Positions 31,264 through 39,475 of a stretch of 41,950 nucleotides of DNA are shown piece by piece. The stretch is taken from assembly GCF_011045015.1 (NCBI RefSeq), contig NZ_JAAKZY010000084.1:1-41950 (forward strand), read 5' to 3'. A program made the translations under genes and the position numbers. Position 1 is the first letter of the stretch; every line of letters starts with the position of its first letter. The notes beneath the pieces are model-generated. The model saw only the letters and a list, made by a program, of their open reading frames with translations, did no database searches and was not told the origin of the DNA. Source of the DNA: Streptomyces scabichelini (lineage in GTDB: Bacteria; Actinomycetota; Actinomycetes; Streptomycetales; Streptomycetaceae).

Positions 31264-32265
31264 TCACACCGGAGTGGGCAATGCTTTCGCGCCATCTTCG
31301 GTGACCCGTGTCGCCCCGAAGTAGTCGGGCGTATCGATCGGATCGAACCGGATCACGGCACCCGGCCGCGGCGCGTCGATCATGTACCCGCCGCCCACAT
31401 AGATCCCCACATGCCGGATGGCCCGCGAGTTGGTGAGGTCGTCGGAGAAGAACACCAGATCGCCCGGCAGCAACTCGTCCCGTTTGGGGTGCGGCCCGGC
31501 GTTGTACTGGTCGTTCGCGACCCGCGGCAACTCGATCCCCACCCTCTCGTACGCCGCCTTCGTCAGCCCCGAGCAGTCGAATCGTCCACCCTGGTCAGCG
31601 GTACCGTTCCCACCCCACAGATACGGCGTCCCGAGCTTCGTCTGCGCGTACTCGATCGCCGCGGCCGCCTGCTGAGAGGGCTGCACCCGGCCGACCGGCG
31701 CGGCGAAGCTGTCCTGCAGCGTGGTGATCGTCTTCACGTAGTTCTGCGTCTCCTGGTACGGCGGCACGCCCCCGTACTTGATGACGGCATACGCCCCCGC
31801 GTTGTACGCGGCGAGCATGTTCTTCGTCGGGTCGCCGGGCGCGTCCTTCACGTACGAGGCGAGCTTGCAGTCGTACGAAGCGGCCGACGGAATCGCGTCA
31901 TTCGGATCCCATACGTCGCGGTCGCCGTCCCCGTCGCCATCGACTCCGTGCGTGGCCCAGGTCCCCGGGATGAACTGAGCTATGCCCTGAGCGGCGGCCG
32001 GACTCTGCGCCTTGGGATTGAACCCGCTCTCCTGGTACAACTGCGCGGCCAGCAGCGCCGGATTGATGGCGCCGCACAGATTGCCCCACTTCTGCACCAG
32101 CGTCTGATACGCCGCCGGCACGGCCCCCTTGGCCAGCCCGACGGCGCCCTTCCCCACCCCGTTGGCAAGGTTTCCGGCGGTCATGTAGACCCCGACGACA
32201 AGCAGCAGGACGAAGCTGAGCCCCGCGCCCGCGAGGCCGATCCCCACGACCCACGCCTTACGCAC
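31264..32265 (-). CDS. SLT transglycosylase plus NlpC/P60 cell-wall hydrolase (CwlT-like)
   Basis: The protein of about 333 aa has an N-terminal membrane anchor (residues 6-30, VVGIGLAGAGLSFVLLLVVG), a lytic-transglycosylase domain with catalytic Glu near residue 79 (QLYQESGFNPKAQSP, AAQGIAQFIPGTW), and a C-terminal NlpC/P60 peptidase with Cys near 231 (RFDCSGLTKAAY) and His near 285 (IRHVGIYVGGGYMIDA). It should cut both glycan strands and stem peptides. This two-domain design is that of CwlT/VirB1-like hydrolases of Gram-positive conjugation systems, and a type IV secretion-like cluster begins 3 kb to the right. The frame opens at TTG 32271; GTG 32265 is preferred because GAGGGG lies 9 bp before it. 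Confidence 0.9.
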   Translation of the reverse strand: MRKAWVVGIGLAGAGLSFVLLLVVGVYMTAGNLANGVGKGAVGLAKGAVPAAYQTLVQKWGNLCGAINPALLAAQLYQESGFNPKAQSPAAAQGIAQFIPGTWATHGVDGDGDGDRDVWDPNDAIPSAASYDCKLASYVKDAPGDPTKNMLAAYNAGAYAVIKYGGVPPYQETQNYVKTITTLQDSFAAPVGRVQPSQQAAAAIEYAQTKLGTPYLWGGNGTADQGGRFDCSGLTKAAYERVGIELPRVANDQYNAGPHPKRDELLPGDLVFFSDDLTNSRAIRHVGIYVGGGYMIDAPRPGAVIRFDPIDTPDYFGATRVTEDGAKALPTPV

Positions 32266-32490
32266 CGTCAACCGCCCCTCGCCGCACGGTAGTCCTAGTC
32301 CGCCGAGCGTCAGTGTAGAGGGGGGCGGGGGCCGACGGAATGATCAACAGACCACCGGCCGGCACTACGACGCGGCAGTCCTCCCGGCGCGCGGCGAGGT
32401 GTAGGAATGGTCCGTCTCACCGAAAACAGCGACCCCACAGAAGCGATACTCGGGACCACCTCCACACCCTCGAGCGCAAGGAAACCAACC

Positions 32491-32766
32491 GTGGCCGACA
32501 TCCCCCCGAACCTGGACTGGGTCCGGGCCGCCCCCGAAGACGCGACGGGCCCCGGCCCCTGGATCGAGATCGCCTTCGGCGAGGGAGACGACGGAGAAGC
32601 CCCCGTCTACATCCGCGAAACGAACGACCCGGACAACGTCGTCACGACCAACCGCCGCAAGTGGGACGCCTTCGTACTCGGTGTACAGGCAGGCGAGTTC
32701 GACCACTTTGTGGAAGGCGTGGAGGGCACGGAGGGCACGGACGGCGCGGAAGACAGCGCATCGTAG
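32491..32766 (+). CDS. DUF397-domain protein
   Basis: The 91-aa protein contains a DUF397 domain (PWIEIAFGEG, VYIRETNDPDNVVTTNRRKW, DAFVLGVQAGEFDHF). DUF397 proteins are abundant in Streptomyces, usually next to an XRE-type regulator and often linked to development; no such regulator is nearby. GTG 32491 (start MADIPPNLDW) is chosen because AAGGAAA precedes it; the frame opens at 32407. The C-terminal EGTEGTDGAEDSAS is encoded by a 9-bp repeat (GGAGGGCAC twice, then a variant) just before the stop. Confidence 0.82.
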   Translation: MADIPPNLDWVRAAPEDATGPGPWIEIAFGEGDDGEAPVYIRETNDPDNVVTTNRRKWDAFVLGVQAGEFDHFVEGVEGTEGTDGAEDSAS

Positions 32767-32786
32767 GTCGAGAATCCGGAGGACAC

Positions 32787-32809
32787 TCAGGTCGGATCCG
32801 CGGACCTGA
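32787..32809. terminator. Small stem-loop between convergent genes
   Basis: TCAGGTC / GACCTGA, a 7-bp stem with a 9-nt loop (GGATCCGCG), lies between the convergent DUF397 and SRPBCC genes. It is short and GC-moderate, so termination here is tentative. Confidence 0.4.
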
Positions 32810-32841
32810 ATCCGGTGGACAGCGTGCAACCGTGACCGGTG

Positions 32842-33492
32842 TCAGGACTCCGGCGGCGCCTCCGCCCCCGTGTACGCCGCGGTCGTGGCGTCCGCCGCCG
32901 CGCGAGCCGTCACCGGGTCCTCGCCGGAGGCGACGTTCGCCCCGTACCAGGCTTCGCTGCTGAGGGAGACGAAGCGCTTGCCCTCGTCGGACATGATCCA
33001 GGCCTCCGCCGCCTCGTGATCCACGGCCCGACCGGAGGACAGATGCAGATACAGGCCCATGACCATCAGGTCCCAGCCGACGCCGACCGCACCGGGCCCG
33101 TACTCCGGCCACTTCGTGTCGTCGTCGACATGCGCGATGTGGTCGACCTCGAAGCGCGTCTTCCCGTCCGCCTCCGGCGTGAGCCGCAGCTCGATCCAGC
33201 TGACGCTCTGTTCCCACTCCCACGTGGCGGCGAAGCCCTTGGGCGGGTCGCAGCGCTCGATCGTGCCGTGCGCGTTGCCGTGCAGCTGGTACTGGCCGCC
33301 CAGGGTCAGGTCGCCGGAGACGGGCATGAGCCAGCGCGGGATGCGCTCGGCGTTGGTACACGCGTCCCAGACGTCCTCGATGTCGGAGTCGTACGTCTGA
33401 CTGATGGTCACGACGCGCGCCTCGCCGGCCTTGAACGTGCGCTTGCCGACCTGGCGCCGTACGGCATTGATCTGCTGGGTGACGTCGATCAT
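32842..33492 (-). CDS. SRPBCC (AHSA1-like) protein
   Basis: The 216-aa protein is of the START/Bet v1-like AHSA1 group. Key parts are VVTISQTYDSDIEDVWDACT (first strand and helix), ERIPRWLMPVSGDLTLGGQY, WEWEQSVSWIELRLTP and WDLMVMGLYLHLSS. These proteins have a hydrophobic cavity; the bacterial ones paired with ArsR regulators have no firmly known ligand. ATG 33492 has AAGGAG 6 bp upstream and overlaps the ArsR stop by 4 bp, so the two are one operon. The frame stays open upstream inside the ArsR gene but does not look like this family there. Confidence 0.88.
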   Translation of the reverse strand: MIDVTQQINAVRRQVGKRTFKAGEARVVTISQTYDSDIEDVWDACTNAERIPRWLMPVSGDLTLGGQYQLHGNAHGTIERCDPPKGFAATWEWEQSVSWIELRLTPEADGKTRFEVDHIAHVDDDTKWPEYGPGAVGVGWDLMVMGLYLHLSSGRAVDHEAAEAWIMSDEGKRFVSLSSEAWYGANVASGEDPVTARAAADATTAAYTGAEAPPES

Positions 33493-33878
33493 GGCTTGCT
33501 CCTTGGAGGAGGTACTTGGTCTCCCACGTCCCCGTCCCGGTCGGCTTCGCGAAGGCGGCGCTCGCGCTTGCCCCGGGCGAGTTCGGTGGTCAGGGCCTCG
33601 AGAGGCGGGGTCCAGAACCGCCGGAAACGGTCCAGCCACGCGTCGATGTCGCGGAGCGGGTCCGAGTTCACCGCGTAGAGGCGGCGGGTGCCCTCCGGCC
33701 GTACGGTGGCGAACCCGTTCTCCCGCAGCACCTTGAGGTGTTGCGAGACGCCGGGCTGCGATATCCCGAACTCCGCCCGGATGACCTCGCTGACCTCCCC
33801 GGAACTCATCTCCCCGTCGGCGAGGAGCTCGAGAATCCGGCGGCGCACGGGGTCTCCGAGCACATCGAACGCGTGCAT
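33489..33878 (-). CDS. ArsR-family regulator
   Basis: The 129-aa protein has an ArsR winged helix: MHAFDVLGDPVRRRILELLA, then FGISQPGVSQHLKVLRENGF and VRPEGTRRLYAVNSDPLRDI. No metal-binding cysteines are present, so it belongs to the non-metal type commonly encoded with AHSA1/SRPBCC proteins. It is probably an autorepressor of this two-gene operon. A CTTATATAAG palindrome 23 bp upstream of the start is a candidate operator. The C-terminal 30 residues are charged and include a proline-rich end (VPPPRSKP). Its stop overlaps the SRPBCC start (ATGA). Confidence 0.92.
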   Translation of the reverse strand: MHAFDVLGDPVRRRILELLADGEMSSGEVSEVIRAEFGISQPGVSQHLKVLRENGFATVRPEGTRRLYAVNSDPLRDIDAWLDRFRRFWTPPLEALTTELARGKRERRLREADRDGDVGDQVPPPRSKP

Positions 33879-33900
33879 ACGAGCAATGTATCATCGCTCA

Positions 33901-33910
33901 CTTATATAAG
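33901..33910. promoter_or_regulatory. AT-rich palindrome, candidate ArsR operator
   Basis: CTTATATAAG is a perfect 10-bp palindrome in very GC-rich DNA, 23-32 bp upstream of the ArsR start, where a -10 region or operator is expected. It also faces the divergent GDSL hydrolase gene. Confidence 0.45.
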
Positions 33911-33997
33911 CGCCAGCTGACTTGGAGAGCTGGGATCTCGCTCCCGAGCGAACGGGAAACATTGACGTCCCCGCCGGCCCGGCCCCAGGCTCGGCGC

Positions 33998-34795
33998 ATG
34001 ACCATGACCATGCACCCGTACAAGCGATACGTGGCCATCGGCGACAGCCAGACCGAGGGCATCGGCGACGGCGACGAGGTGCACGGCTACCGGGGCTGGG
34101 CGGACCGGCTCGCGGAGATCCTGGCGGAAGGGCAACCGGACCTCACGTACGCCAATCTCGCCGTACGCGGGAAGGTGACCGCGCAGATCAGGGCCGAGCA
34201 GCTCGAACCGGCCCTCGCGCTGAAGCCGGACCTCGTGACCGTCATGGCGGGCATGAACGACCTGATGCGCCCCGGCTTGGACACCGAGCAGGTCATGGGG
34301 GACATCGAGGAGATGTTCGCGCGGCTCACCGAGTCGGGTGCCCGGGTGGCCACCTCGACGTTCCCCAACCTGGGGAAGATCTCACCGCTCGCACGCCGCG
34401 CGCTGCCGCGTGTCATCGATCTCAACGCCCGCCTGCGCGCCGCCGCGGAACGTCATGGCGTCGCCGTCATGGACGTGTTCGCGCATCCCGTCACGACCGA
34501 CCCGCGGCTGTGGAGCCAGGACCGCATCCACGCCGGACCGCTCGGCCACGCCCGGATCGCCTCGGGCATGGCCCACACCCTCGGCCTGCCGGGCCACGAG
34601 GACTGGTCCGCCCCGCTGCCTCCGCTCGCCCCTGTCCCCTACCTGCGCACCTTGAGCACCGATGTGGTCTGGGCCGCGGGATTCCTGGGCCCCTGGGTCT
34701 GGCGGCGGCTCCGGGGCCGTTCCTCGGGAGACGGGCGTACGGCCAAACGCCCCGAGCTGGCCCCGTGGAAGGCCGGGACGGAGTCCCGCCCCTGA
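33998..34795 (+). CDS. SGNH/GDSL-family hydrolase
   Basis: The protein of about 265 aa has block I VAIGDSQTEG with the nucleophilic Ser, a Gly in block II (NLAVRG), block III VMAGMNDLM with Asn, and block V DRIHAGPLGH with the Asp/His pair. It should hydrolyse esters such as lipids or acetylated sugars. There is no signal peptide, so it is probably cytoplasmic, although the C-terminus includes VVWAAGFLGPWVWRRLRG, an amphipathic or membrane-contacting stretch. Start codons at 33998, 34004 and 34010 are all possible (MTMTMHPYKRY). It diverges from the ArsR/SRPBCC operon. A GCCTTCGCGAAGGC palindrome follows at 34831. Confidence 0.88.
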   Translation: MTMTMHPYKRYVAIGDSQTEGIGDGDEVHGYRGWADRLAEILAEGQPDLTYANLAVRGKVTAQIRAEQLEPALALKPDLVTVMAGMNDLMRPGLDTEQVMGDIEEMFARLTESGARVATSTFPNLGKISPLARRALPRVIDLNARLRAAAERHGVAVMDVFAHPVTTDPRLWSQDRIHAGPLGHARIASGMAHTLGLPGHEDWSAPLPPLAPVPYLRTLSTDVVWAAGFLGPWVWRRLRGRSSGDGRTAKRPELAPWKAGTESRP

Positions 34796-35241
34796 CACCC
34801 CGACAGCTCCCCCGCCTCCACCCCGAGATAGCCTTCGCGAAGGCGGAACGGGTGGCGTCTACTTACCAGCAGACGGAACGACCCGGAGCGCATCGGCCCG
34901 ACGCACCGGCGCACATGGGACGCGGGCGGGCCCATGGAACGGGCGGAGTAGTCGGCCGTCGCGTAGAAGGGGTCAACGACGGAACCACACGACAGGTTCC
35001 GGTACACCTTCATTGCCCGGCGTGACCTGCCGTGATACACAGAGTGACCGTACGTCTACTTGCATACCGTCCCACCGCCCACAGGGGTTCCCGAGGGCCG
35101 GCGGCAAGCCGTGCGTACAAAACCCGCCAACCAATGGCGCCAAGTCGACATACGACAGCGTCTTTGTCGGCGACAATGAGGCCTGACCTCTGCGCAGAGT
35201 GGCAGGGGATGCGGAACTACCCACTAGGGGCGGTGACTTAC
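34796..35241. other. Gene-free stretch before the type IV secretion-like cluster
   Basis: I see no ORF with credible codon use in these 446 bp. There is a 14-bp palindrome (GCCTTCGCGAAGGC, 34831-34844) that may end the hydrolase transcript, and two GTCTACTT words about 200 bp apart (about 34858 and 35054). The TCGACA...GACAAT pair at 35145-35177 is spaced too widely for a normal promoter. The promoter of the secretion-like cluster must be here. Confidence 0.4.
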
Positions 35242-35550
35242 ATGTTCCTTGCAGCCGAAAAGGGCGACATCAACACCATTATCGGCGGGATTGCCCCGGA
35301 CTGGGGCCCCTTCGGCAGCCTGGGCACCGAGGCAAGGGTGATGATCGAGGTCGTGATGGCGGTCGCCATCCTGCTCTGCCTCGGCATCGCGATCTGGGGC
35401 GCGGCGAAGCAGCGTATCGGCGCGACCGCCCTGCGCGACACCTTCAGTGCCGAACAAGGCAAAGGTCTCATCGTCGCGGGCCTCACCGGAGTCTTCATCA
35501 TCGGCTCACTCGGCACGCTCTTCACCATCGTGTACGGCATGGCCGTGTAG
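35242..35550 (+). CDS. Small two-helix membrane protein (VirB2-like candidate)
   Basis: The 102-aa protein starts MFLAAEKGDINTIIGGIAPD and has two hydrophobic helices: about residues 34-52 (IEVVMAVAILLCLGIAIWGA) and 75-98 (LIVAGLTGVFIIGSLGTLFT), joined by a short basic loop with KQRIGATALRD. Two helices and a basic loop are the layout of VirB2/TrbC pilins, and the gene is first in a cluster with VirB6-, VirB8- and VirB4-like genes. The identification rests on topology and position, not on sequence motifs. There is no signal peptide of the usual pilin type. ATG 35242 is preferred; an in-frame ATG at 35209 lacks ribosome-site spacing. Confidence 0.7.
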   Translation: MFLAAEKGDINTIIGGIAPDWGPFGSLGTEARVMIEVVMAVAILLCLGIAIWGAAKQRIGATALRDTFSAEQGKGLIVAGLTGVFIIGSLGTLFTIVYGMAV

Positions 35551-35740
35551 CCCGCCGGTCCGGCGCCCCCCTCAGACCCGGCCGGGTGCGCCCGGTTCCC
35601 TCTACTCACCCGTCCGTCGTGCCCACCGGCTGAGGTTGCGTTTCCCTGATGTCGAGTCACCACACCGCGCCCGCGCGGGAACCAGCGCGGCTACCGTCGT
35701 ACTACGCGGTTCAGCACGAGGTTGAGGGGACGTACGCGAC

Positions 35741-36580
35741 ATGAGTCTCGGTGACGAGCACGGTTCGCGCGGCGACGACGGCGGATACGGGGGCTCCGGC
35801 CAGACCCGTACGCGGCTCCCCGACGGCACCGGCGACGTCTACGGCGGCGCGCGCCGCACCGGCCGCTCCTCCTCCCGCAGCCTCGTCACGGTGGTGGGGG
35901 TGGTGGTGCTCCTGATCGCGGCCATCGCCTTCGCGAACCGTGGTGGCGGTGATTCCGAATCGGAGGGCGGGGGCAGCGAGAGAACCGAGGCGGCGCCTAC
36001 GGCTGCCTCCGGCGCGCGGCCGGTGCAGTCGGAGGCCGGGGGGATTCCCTCGGGATTCGCGCATGACCGGCAGGGGGTGGAGTCGGCGGCGGCGAACTAC
36101 TCCGTGGCGCTGGTCTCGTCCGACATCCTCAAGCCCGCCCGGCGGAGCGAAATCGTCCGCCAGGTCTTCGTCGCCGACAAGGTGTCCGAGCTGGAGGACA
36201 AGCTCGACAAGACGTACGACAAAGCCTTCCTCGACAAGGTCGGCCTGGACAAGGACGGAAACGCGCCGAAGGGAAGCACCTACGTCTCCCGCACGATGCC
36301 GGTCGGCACCAAGGTCACGAGCTATTCGGACAGCGCGGCCACCGTCCAGGTCTGGTGCGCCGGCGTGTTCGGGATGGCGGCCGACAACTCGACCAGCCCG
36401 GTCACCAGCGACTGGTTCACCATGACCCTCCAGATGCGCTGGGCCGACGGTGACTGGAAGGTCGACACCTTCACGCAGAAGGAAGGTCCCGCGCCGGTCA
36501 ACGGCGACAACACGGTCTCGACGTCCGAAGAGATCTCGAAGGCCGTCGAGGAGTACGGAGGGTTCACGTATGCCCGGTAG
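35741..36580 (+). CDS. Single-pass membrane protein (VirB8/TcpC-like candidate)
   Basis: The 279-aa protein has a Gly/Arg-rich cytoplasmic N-terminus (about 45 residues), one membrane helix (about 48-66, VTVVGVVVLLIAAIAFANR), a low-complexity linker, and an extracytoplasmic domain of about 170 residues. That domain (ESAAANYSVALVSSDILKP, VQVWCAGVFGMAAD, WFTMTLQMRWADGDWKVDTF) has the helix-then-sheet look of NTF2-like VirB8/TcpC domains. In Gram-positive conjugation systems these bridge the membrane complex. Family assignment is inferred from topology and neighbours. It overlaps the next gene by 11 bp. GAGGGGA about 10 bp before ATG 35741 is the ribosome site. Confidence 0.72.
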   Translation: MSLGDEHGSRGDDGGYGGSGQTRTRLPDGTGDVYGGARRTGRSSSRSLVTVVGVVVLLIAAIAFANRGGGDSESEGGGSERTEAAPTAASGARPVQSEAGGIPSGFAHDRQGVESAAANYSVALVSSDILKPARRSEIVRQVFVADKVSELEDKLDKTYDKAFLDKVGLDKDGNAPKGSTYVSRTMPVGTKVTSYSDSAATVQVWCAGVFGMAADNSTSPVTSDWFTMTLQMRWADGDWKVDTFTQKEGPAPVNGDNTVSTSEEISKAVEEYGGFTYAR

Positions 36581-37904
36581 CCCACATCGTGTGCTCAAGG
36601 TCACGGCAGCCCTCACAGCCGTACAGACCGCCGTCGTCCTGCTGGCCACGCGGGCCGCCGCGGCCCCCACGCCCACGCCGACGCCGTCCGACGACAACTG
36701 CGGCCTCCTCTCGGGCCAGGCCAAGAGAATCTGCGAGAGCGACTCCGGCGAAGGGGACAGCCCCGGCGGCACCGCCCCCTCCGTCACCGACACCCTCGAC
36801 CCCCTCTCCTCCCTGGCCAAGGGCTGCGCCGACGCCGCCTCCTGGACCGTCGACAAGCTCAGCGAAGCAGTCAAAGAGACGGCGAACGTCGACTTCACGA
36901 ACGCCAAGTTCCTCCAGCAGTACGCCGTGGTCTTCGCGGCGTCGACGATCCTCACCCTCCTCCTCTGGCTGCTGGCGGTCGCCAAGCGGGCCGTACGAGG
37001 CGTCCCCCTCACCACGGCCATCTCCGAGGCGATCGGCTTCCTCTGGCTCACGGTCCTCGCGTCAGCGTTCACACCCCTGATCCTCTACACCGTCGTCTCG
37101 GCGACCGACGGCGTCTCAGAAGTCCTGGCCCAGGCGACCGGCAACCAGACGGATACCTTCTTCGGCAACTTCTCCGGCGCCCTGGAGAAGGGCGAGGACA
37201 TCGGCGGCGGACCGATCATGCTGATCGTCGTCTCCCTCGTGTCCATCCTCGCCGCGGGCGTCCTGTGGCTGGAACTGGTCATCCGCGCCGCCCTCCTCTA
37301 CGTCGGCGCGCTGCTCGGAACAGTCGTGTACGCGGGCCTCGTCGACAAGAACCTGTGGGGCCACGTCCGCCGCTGGGCGGGCATCATGATCGCGGTGATC
37401 CTGGTCAAACCGGTGATCGTGATAGTGCTCGGCCTTGCGGGCGCGCTGTCCGCCGAGGACGGTCCGGACGCCTTCTCCGCCGTCGTCTCCGGCCTCTCCA
37501 TCATCCTGCTGGCCATCTTCGCGAGCGCGATGATCTACCGCTTCGTACCGGGCTTCGGCGACGAGATCGCAAACTCCCGCAACAACCGCATCATGCAGGG
37601 CGCCGAGGGCAAGGCCGCGGCCGTCATCAGCTCCCCCGCCAGCCTCGTCGCCCAGGGCATCAAGACGCACAGCACCCGGGCCGACAGCAACGGCGGCGGC
37701 AACAGCGGCGGCGGCTCCCGGCCCGCCAACCCCGCCTCCGGCGGCGTGGCCGCCCACAGCACGCGCCCGTCCTCCAACGGAGGTGGCGGAGGCGGATCCG
37801 TCCCGGCCGCACCCCCACCGCGCAACAGCCCGGTCAACACCCCCCACGCCGGCAACACCCGCAACAGCAGCAGTACCAACCGCCCGGGAGGTGAAGGGCG
37901 TTGA
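36570..37904 (+). CDS. Polytopic membrane protein (VirB6/TrbL-like)
   Basis: The 444-aa protein has a signal peptide (about residues 8-32, ending LATRAAAAPTPTP), an outer region with cysteines (CGLLSGQAKRICESD, LAKGCADAASW), and six or so membrane helices from residue 115 to 345. A soluble Gly/Ser/Asn/Pro-rich tail of about 90 residues follows. The helices FTPLILYTVVSATDGVSEVL and WLELVIRAALLYVGALLGTV fit the VirB6/TrbL group, which forms the central membrane part of type IV secretion systems. ATG 36570 has GGAGGG 7 bp upstream and overlaps the preceding gene by 11 bp. Its stop overlaps the next start (TTGA). Confidence 0.82.
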   Translation: MPGSPHRVLKVTAALTAVQTAVVLLATRAAAAPTPTPTPSDDNCGLLSGQAKRICESDSGEGDSPGGTAPSVTDTLDPLSSLAKGCADAASWTVDKLSEAVKETANVDFTNAKFLQQYAVVFAASTILTLLLWLLAVAKRAVRGVPLTTAISEAIGFLWLTVLASAFTPLILYTVVSATDGVSEVLAQATGNQTDTFFGNFSGALEKGEDIGGGPIMLIVVSLVSILAAGVLWLELVIRAALLYVGALLGTVVYAGLVDKNLWGHVRRWAGIMIAVILVKPVIVIVLGLAGALSAEDGPDAFSAVVSGLSIILLAIFASAMIYRFVPGFGDEIANSRNNRIMQGAEGKAAAVISSPASLVAQGIKTHSTRADSNGGGNSGGGSRPANPASGGVAAHSTRPSSNGGGGGGSVPAAPPPRNSPVNTPHAGNTRNSSSTNRPGGEGR

Positions 37905-39469
37905 CGACCGACTCCCATGCGGCCCACGTGTCCCATCCGGTCACGCCCCGCCGTACATATCTGATCGGCCGCGCCCGGCCGAACGCGATCGTCGGCAAGA
38001 ACCGCGAATCCGGCGAGATCGCGCTGATCATCGTGGGCGCGTTCCTCGGCATGATGTGCGGCCTGCTCGTCCCCGTGCTGTCCCTGCGCATCGTCCTGCT
38101 GGTGGGCTTCCCCATGCTGGCGCTCGCCGCGGTCTACGTCCCGTACAAGCGGCGCACCTTCTACAAGTGGTACGAGATCAACCGCAGTTACAAGCGCACG
38201 CTCCGTCAGGGGACCACGTACCGCAGCAACGCCATGGAGGCCGGGACACACATCGACGGGCGGGAGATCGAGGTCGGACCGCCGCCCGGCATCGGACGCA
38301 TCAACTGGCTGGCCGCGCCCTTCGGACCCGACGAGATCGCCGTCCTCCTGCACGCCGACCGGCGCACGGTCACGGCCGCGATCGAGATCGAGGGCCCGGG
38401 CGTCGGCCTGCGCGACTCCGAGGACCAGGAAGCCCTCGTCGACCGCTTCGGCACGCTCCTCAAGCACGTGGCGAACGGCGACGGCTTCGTCACCCGCCTC
38501 CAGATGCTCGCCCGTACCCTCCCCGCCGACCCGGACGCCCACGCCAAGGACGTCGTCGTACGAGGCGACGAGCGCGCCCCCGGCTGGCTGCAGAAGTCGT
38601 ACGACCAGCTCCAGTCCATGGTGTCCACCAGCAGCGAACAGCACCGCGCGTACCTGGTGGCCTGCATGCACTACTCGCGCGAGCTTGCCGCCGAGGGACA
38701 CGCGATGGCCCGCGCCGCCCGGCCCCAGGGCGGCAAGAAGCTGGACAAGGACGCGGGACTCGCCGTCGTCATGGCGCGTGAGCTGACGGACATCTGCTCA
38801 CGGCTCCAGGAAGCCGACATCCGCGTACGCCAGCCACTCGGACAGGGCCGCCTGGCCTCCCTCGTCCATTCCATGTACGACCCGGACCACCCCATCGACC
38901 ACATCCAGGCGATGACGAAACGGAACGCCTGGCCGGCGGAGCTGGACGCCATGGAGCCGACGTACCTCCAGGCGAAGACCCGCGAGTCCTCCACCCGAGC
39001 GCCCTGGTGCCACGCCACGGCCTGGGTGAAGGAATGGCCGATGACCCCGGTCGGCGTCAACTTCCTCGCCCCGCTCCTCGTCCACACCCCCGACGTCATC
39101 CGAACCGTGGCCGTCACGATGGACCTCGAACCCACCGAGATCGCCATCGAGCGGATGCTGACCGAGAAGACGAACGACGAGGCGGAGGCCAGCCGCCAGG
39201 CCAAGATGAACCGGACCGTCGACCCGCGCGACATCGCCTCACACACCCGCCTCGACCAGCGCGGCGAGGATCTCGCGAGCGGCGCGGCCGGCGTCAACCT
39301 CGTCGGCTACATCACCGTCTCGTCCCGCTCCCCCGAGGCACTCGCCCGCGACAAGCGGACGATCCGCGCCTCGGCCGGCAAGTCGTATCTGAAACTCGAG
39401 TGGTGCGACCGCGAGCACCACCGCGCCTTCGTCAACACACTCCCGTTCGCGACCGGCATCCGGAGGTAG
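37901..39469 (+). CDS. SCO6880-family protein: VirB3/PrgI plus VirB4 N-terminal region
   Basis: The 522-aa protein starts, by context, at TTG 37901 (TTGA overlap; GGGAGGTGAAGG upstream); GTG 37927 is an alternative. Two adjacent membrane helices (about residues 37-82, IALIIVGAFLGMMCGLLVPV, then IVLLVGFPMLALAAVYVPY) form the PrgI/VirB3-like part. The remaining 430 residues are soluble and resemble the N-terminal domain of VirB4-type ATPases, as in the actinobacterial SCO6880 family, but there is no Walker A motif. The ATPase part is the next gene, 6 bp downstream. It probably anchors that ATPase to the membrane complex. Confidence 0.85.
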   Translation: MTTDSHAAHVSHPVTPRRTYLIGRARPNAIVGKNRESGEIALIIVGAFLGMMCGLLVPVLSLRIVLLVGFPMLALAAVYVPYKRRTFYKWYEINRSYKRTLRQGTTYRSNAMEAGTHIDGREIEVGPPPGIGRINWLAAPFGPDEIAVLLHADRRTVTAAIEIEGPGVGLRDSEDQEALVDRFGTLLKHVANGDGFVTRLQMLARTLPADPDAHAKDVVVRGDERAPGWLQKSYDQLQSMVSTSSEQHRAYLVACMHYSRELAAEGHAMARAARPQGGKKLDKDAGLAVVMARELTDICSRLQEADIRVRQPLGQGRLASLVHSMYDPDHPIDHIQAMTKRNAWPAELDAMEPTYLQAKTRESSTRAPWCHATAWVKEWPMTPVGVNFLAPLLVHTPDVIRTVAVTMDLEPTEIAIERMLTEKTNDEAEASRQAKMNRTVDPRDIASHTRLDQRGEDLASGAAGVNLVGYITVSSRSPEALARDKRTIRASAGKSYLKLEWCDREHHRAFVNTLPFATGIRR

Positions 39470-39475
39470 GACTCT

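Noticed and set aside
35145..35177. TCGACA / GACAAT as a promoter for the secretion-like cluster
   Set aside because: The 21-bp spacer is too long and both hexamers are imperfect.
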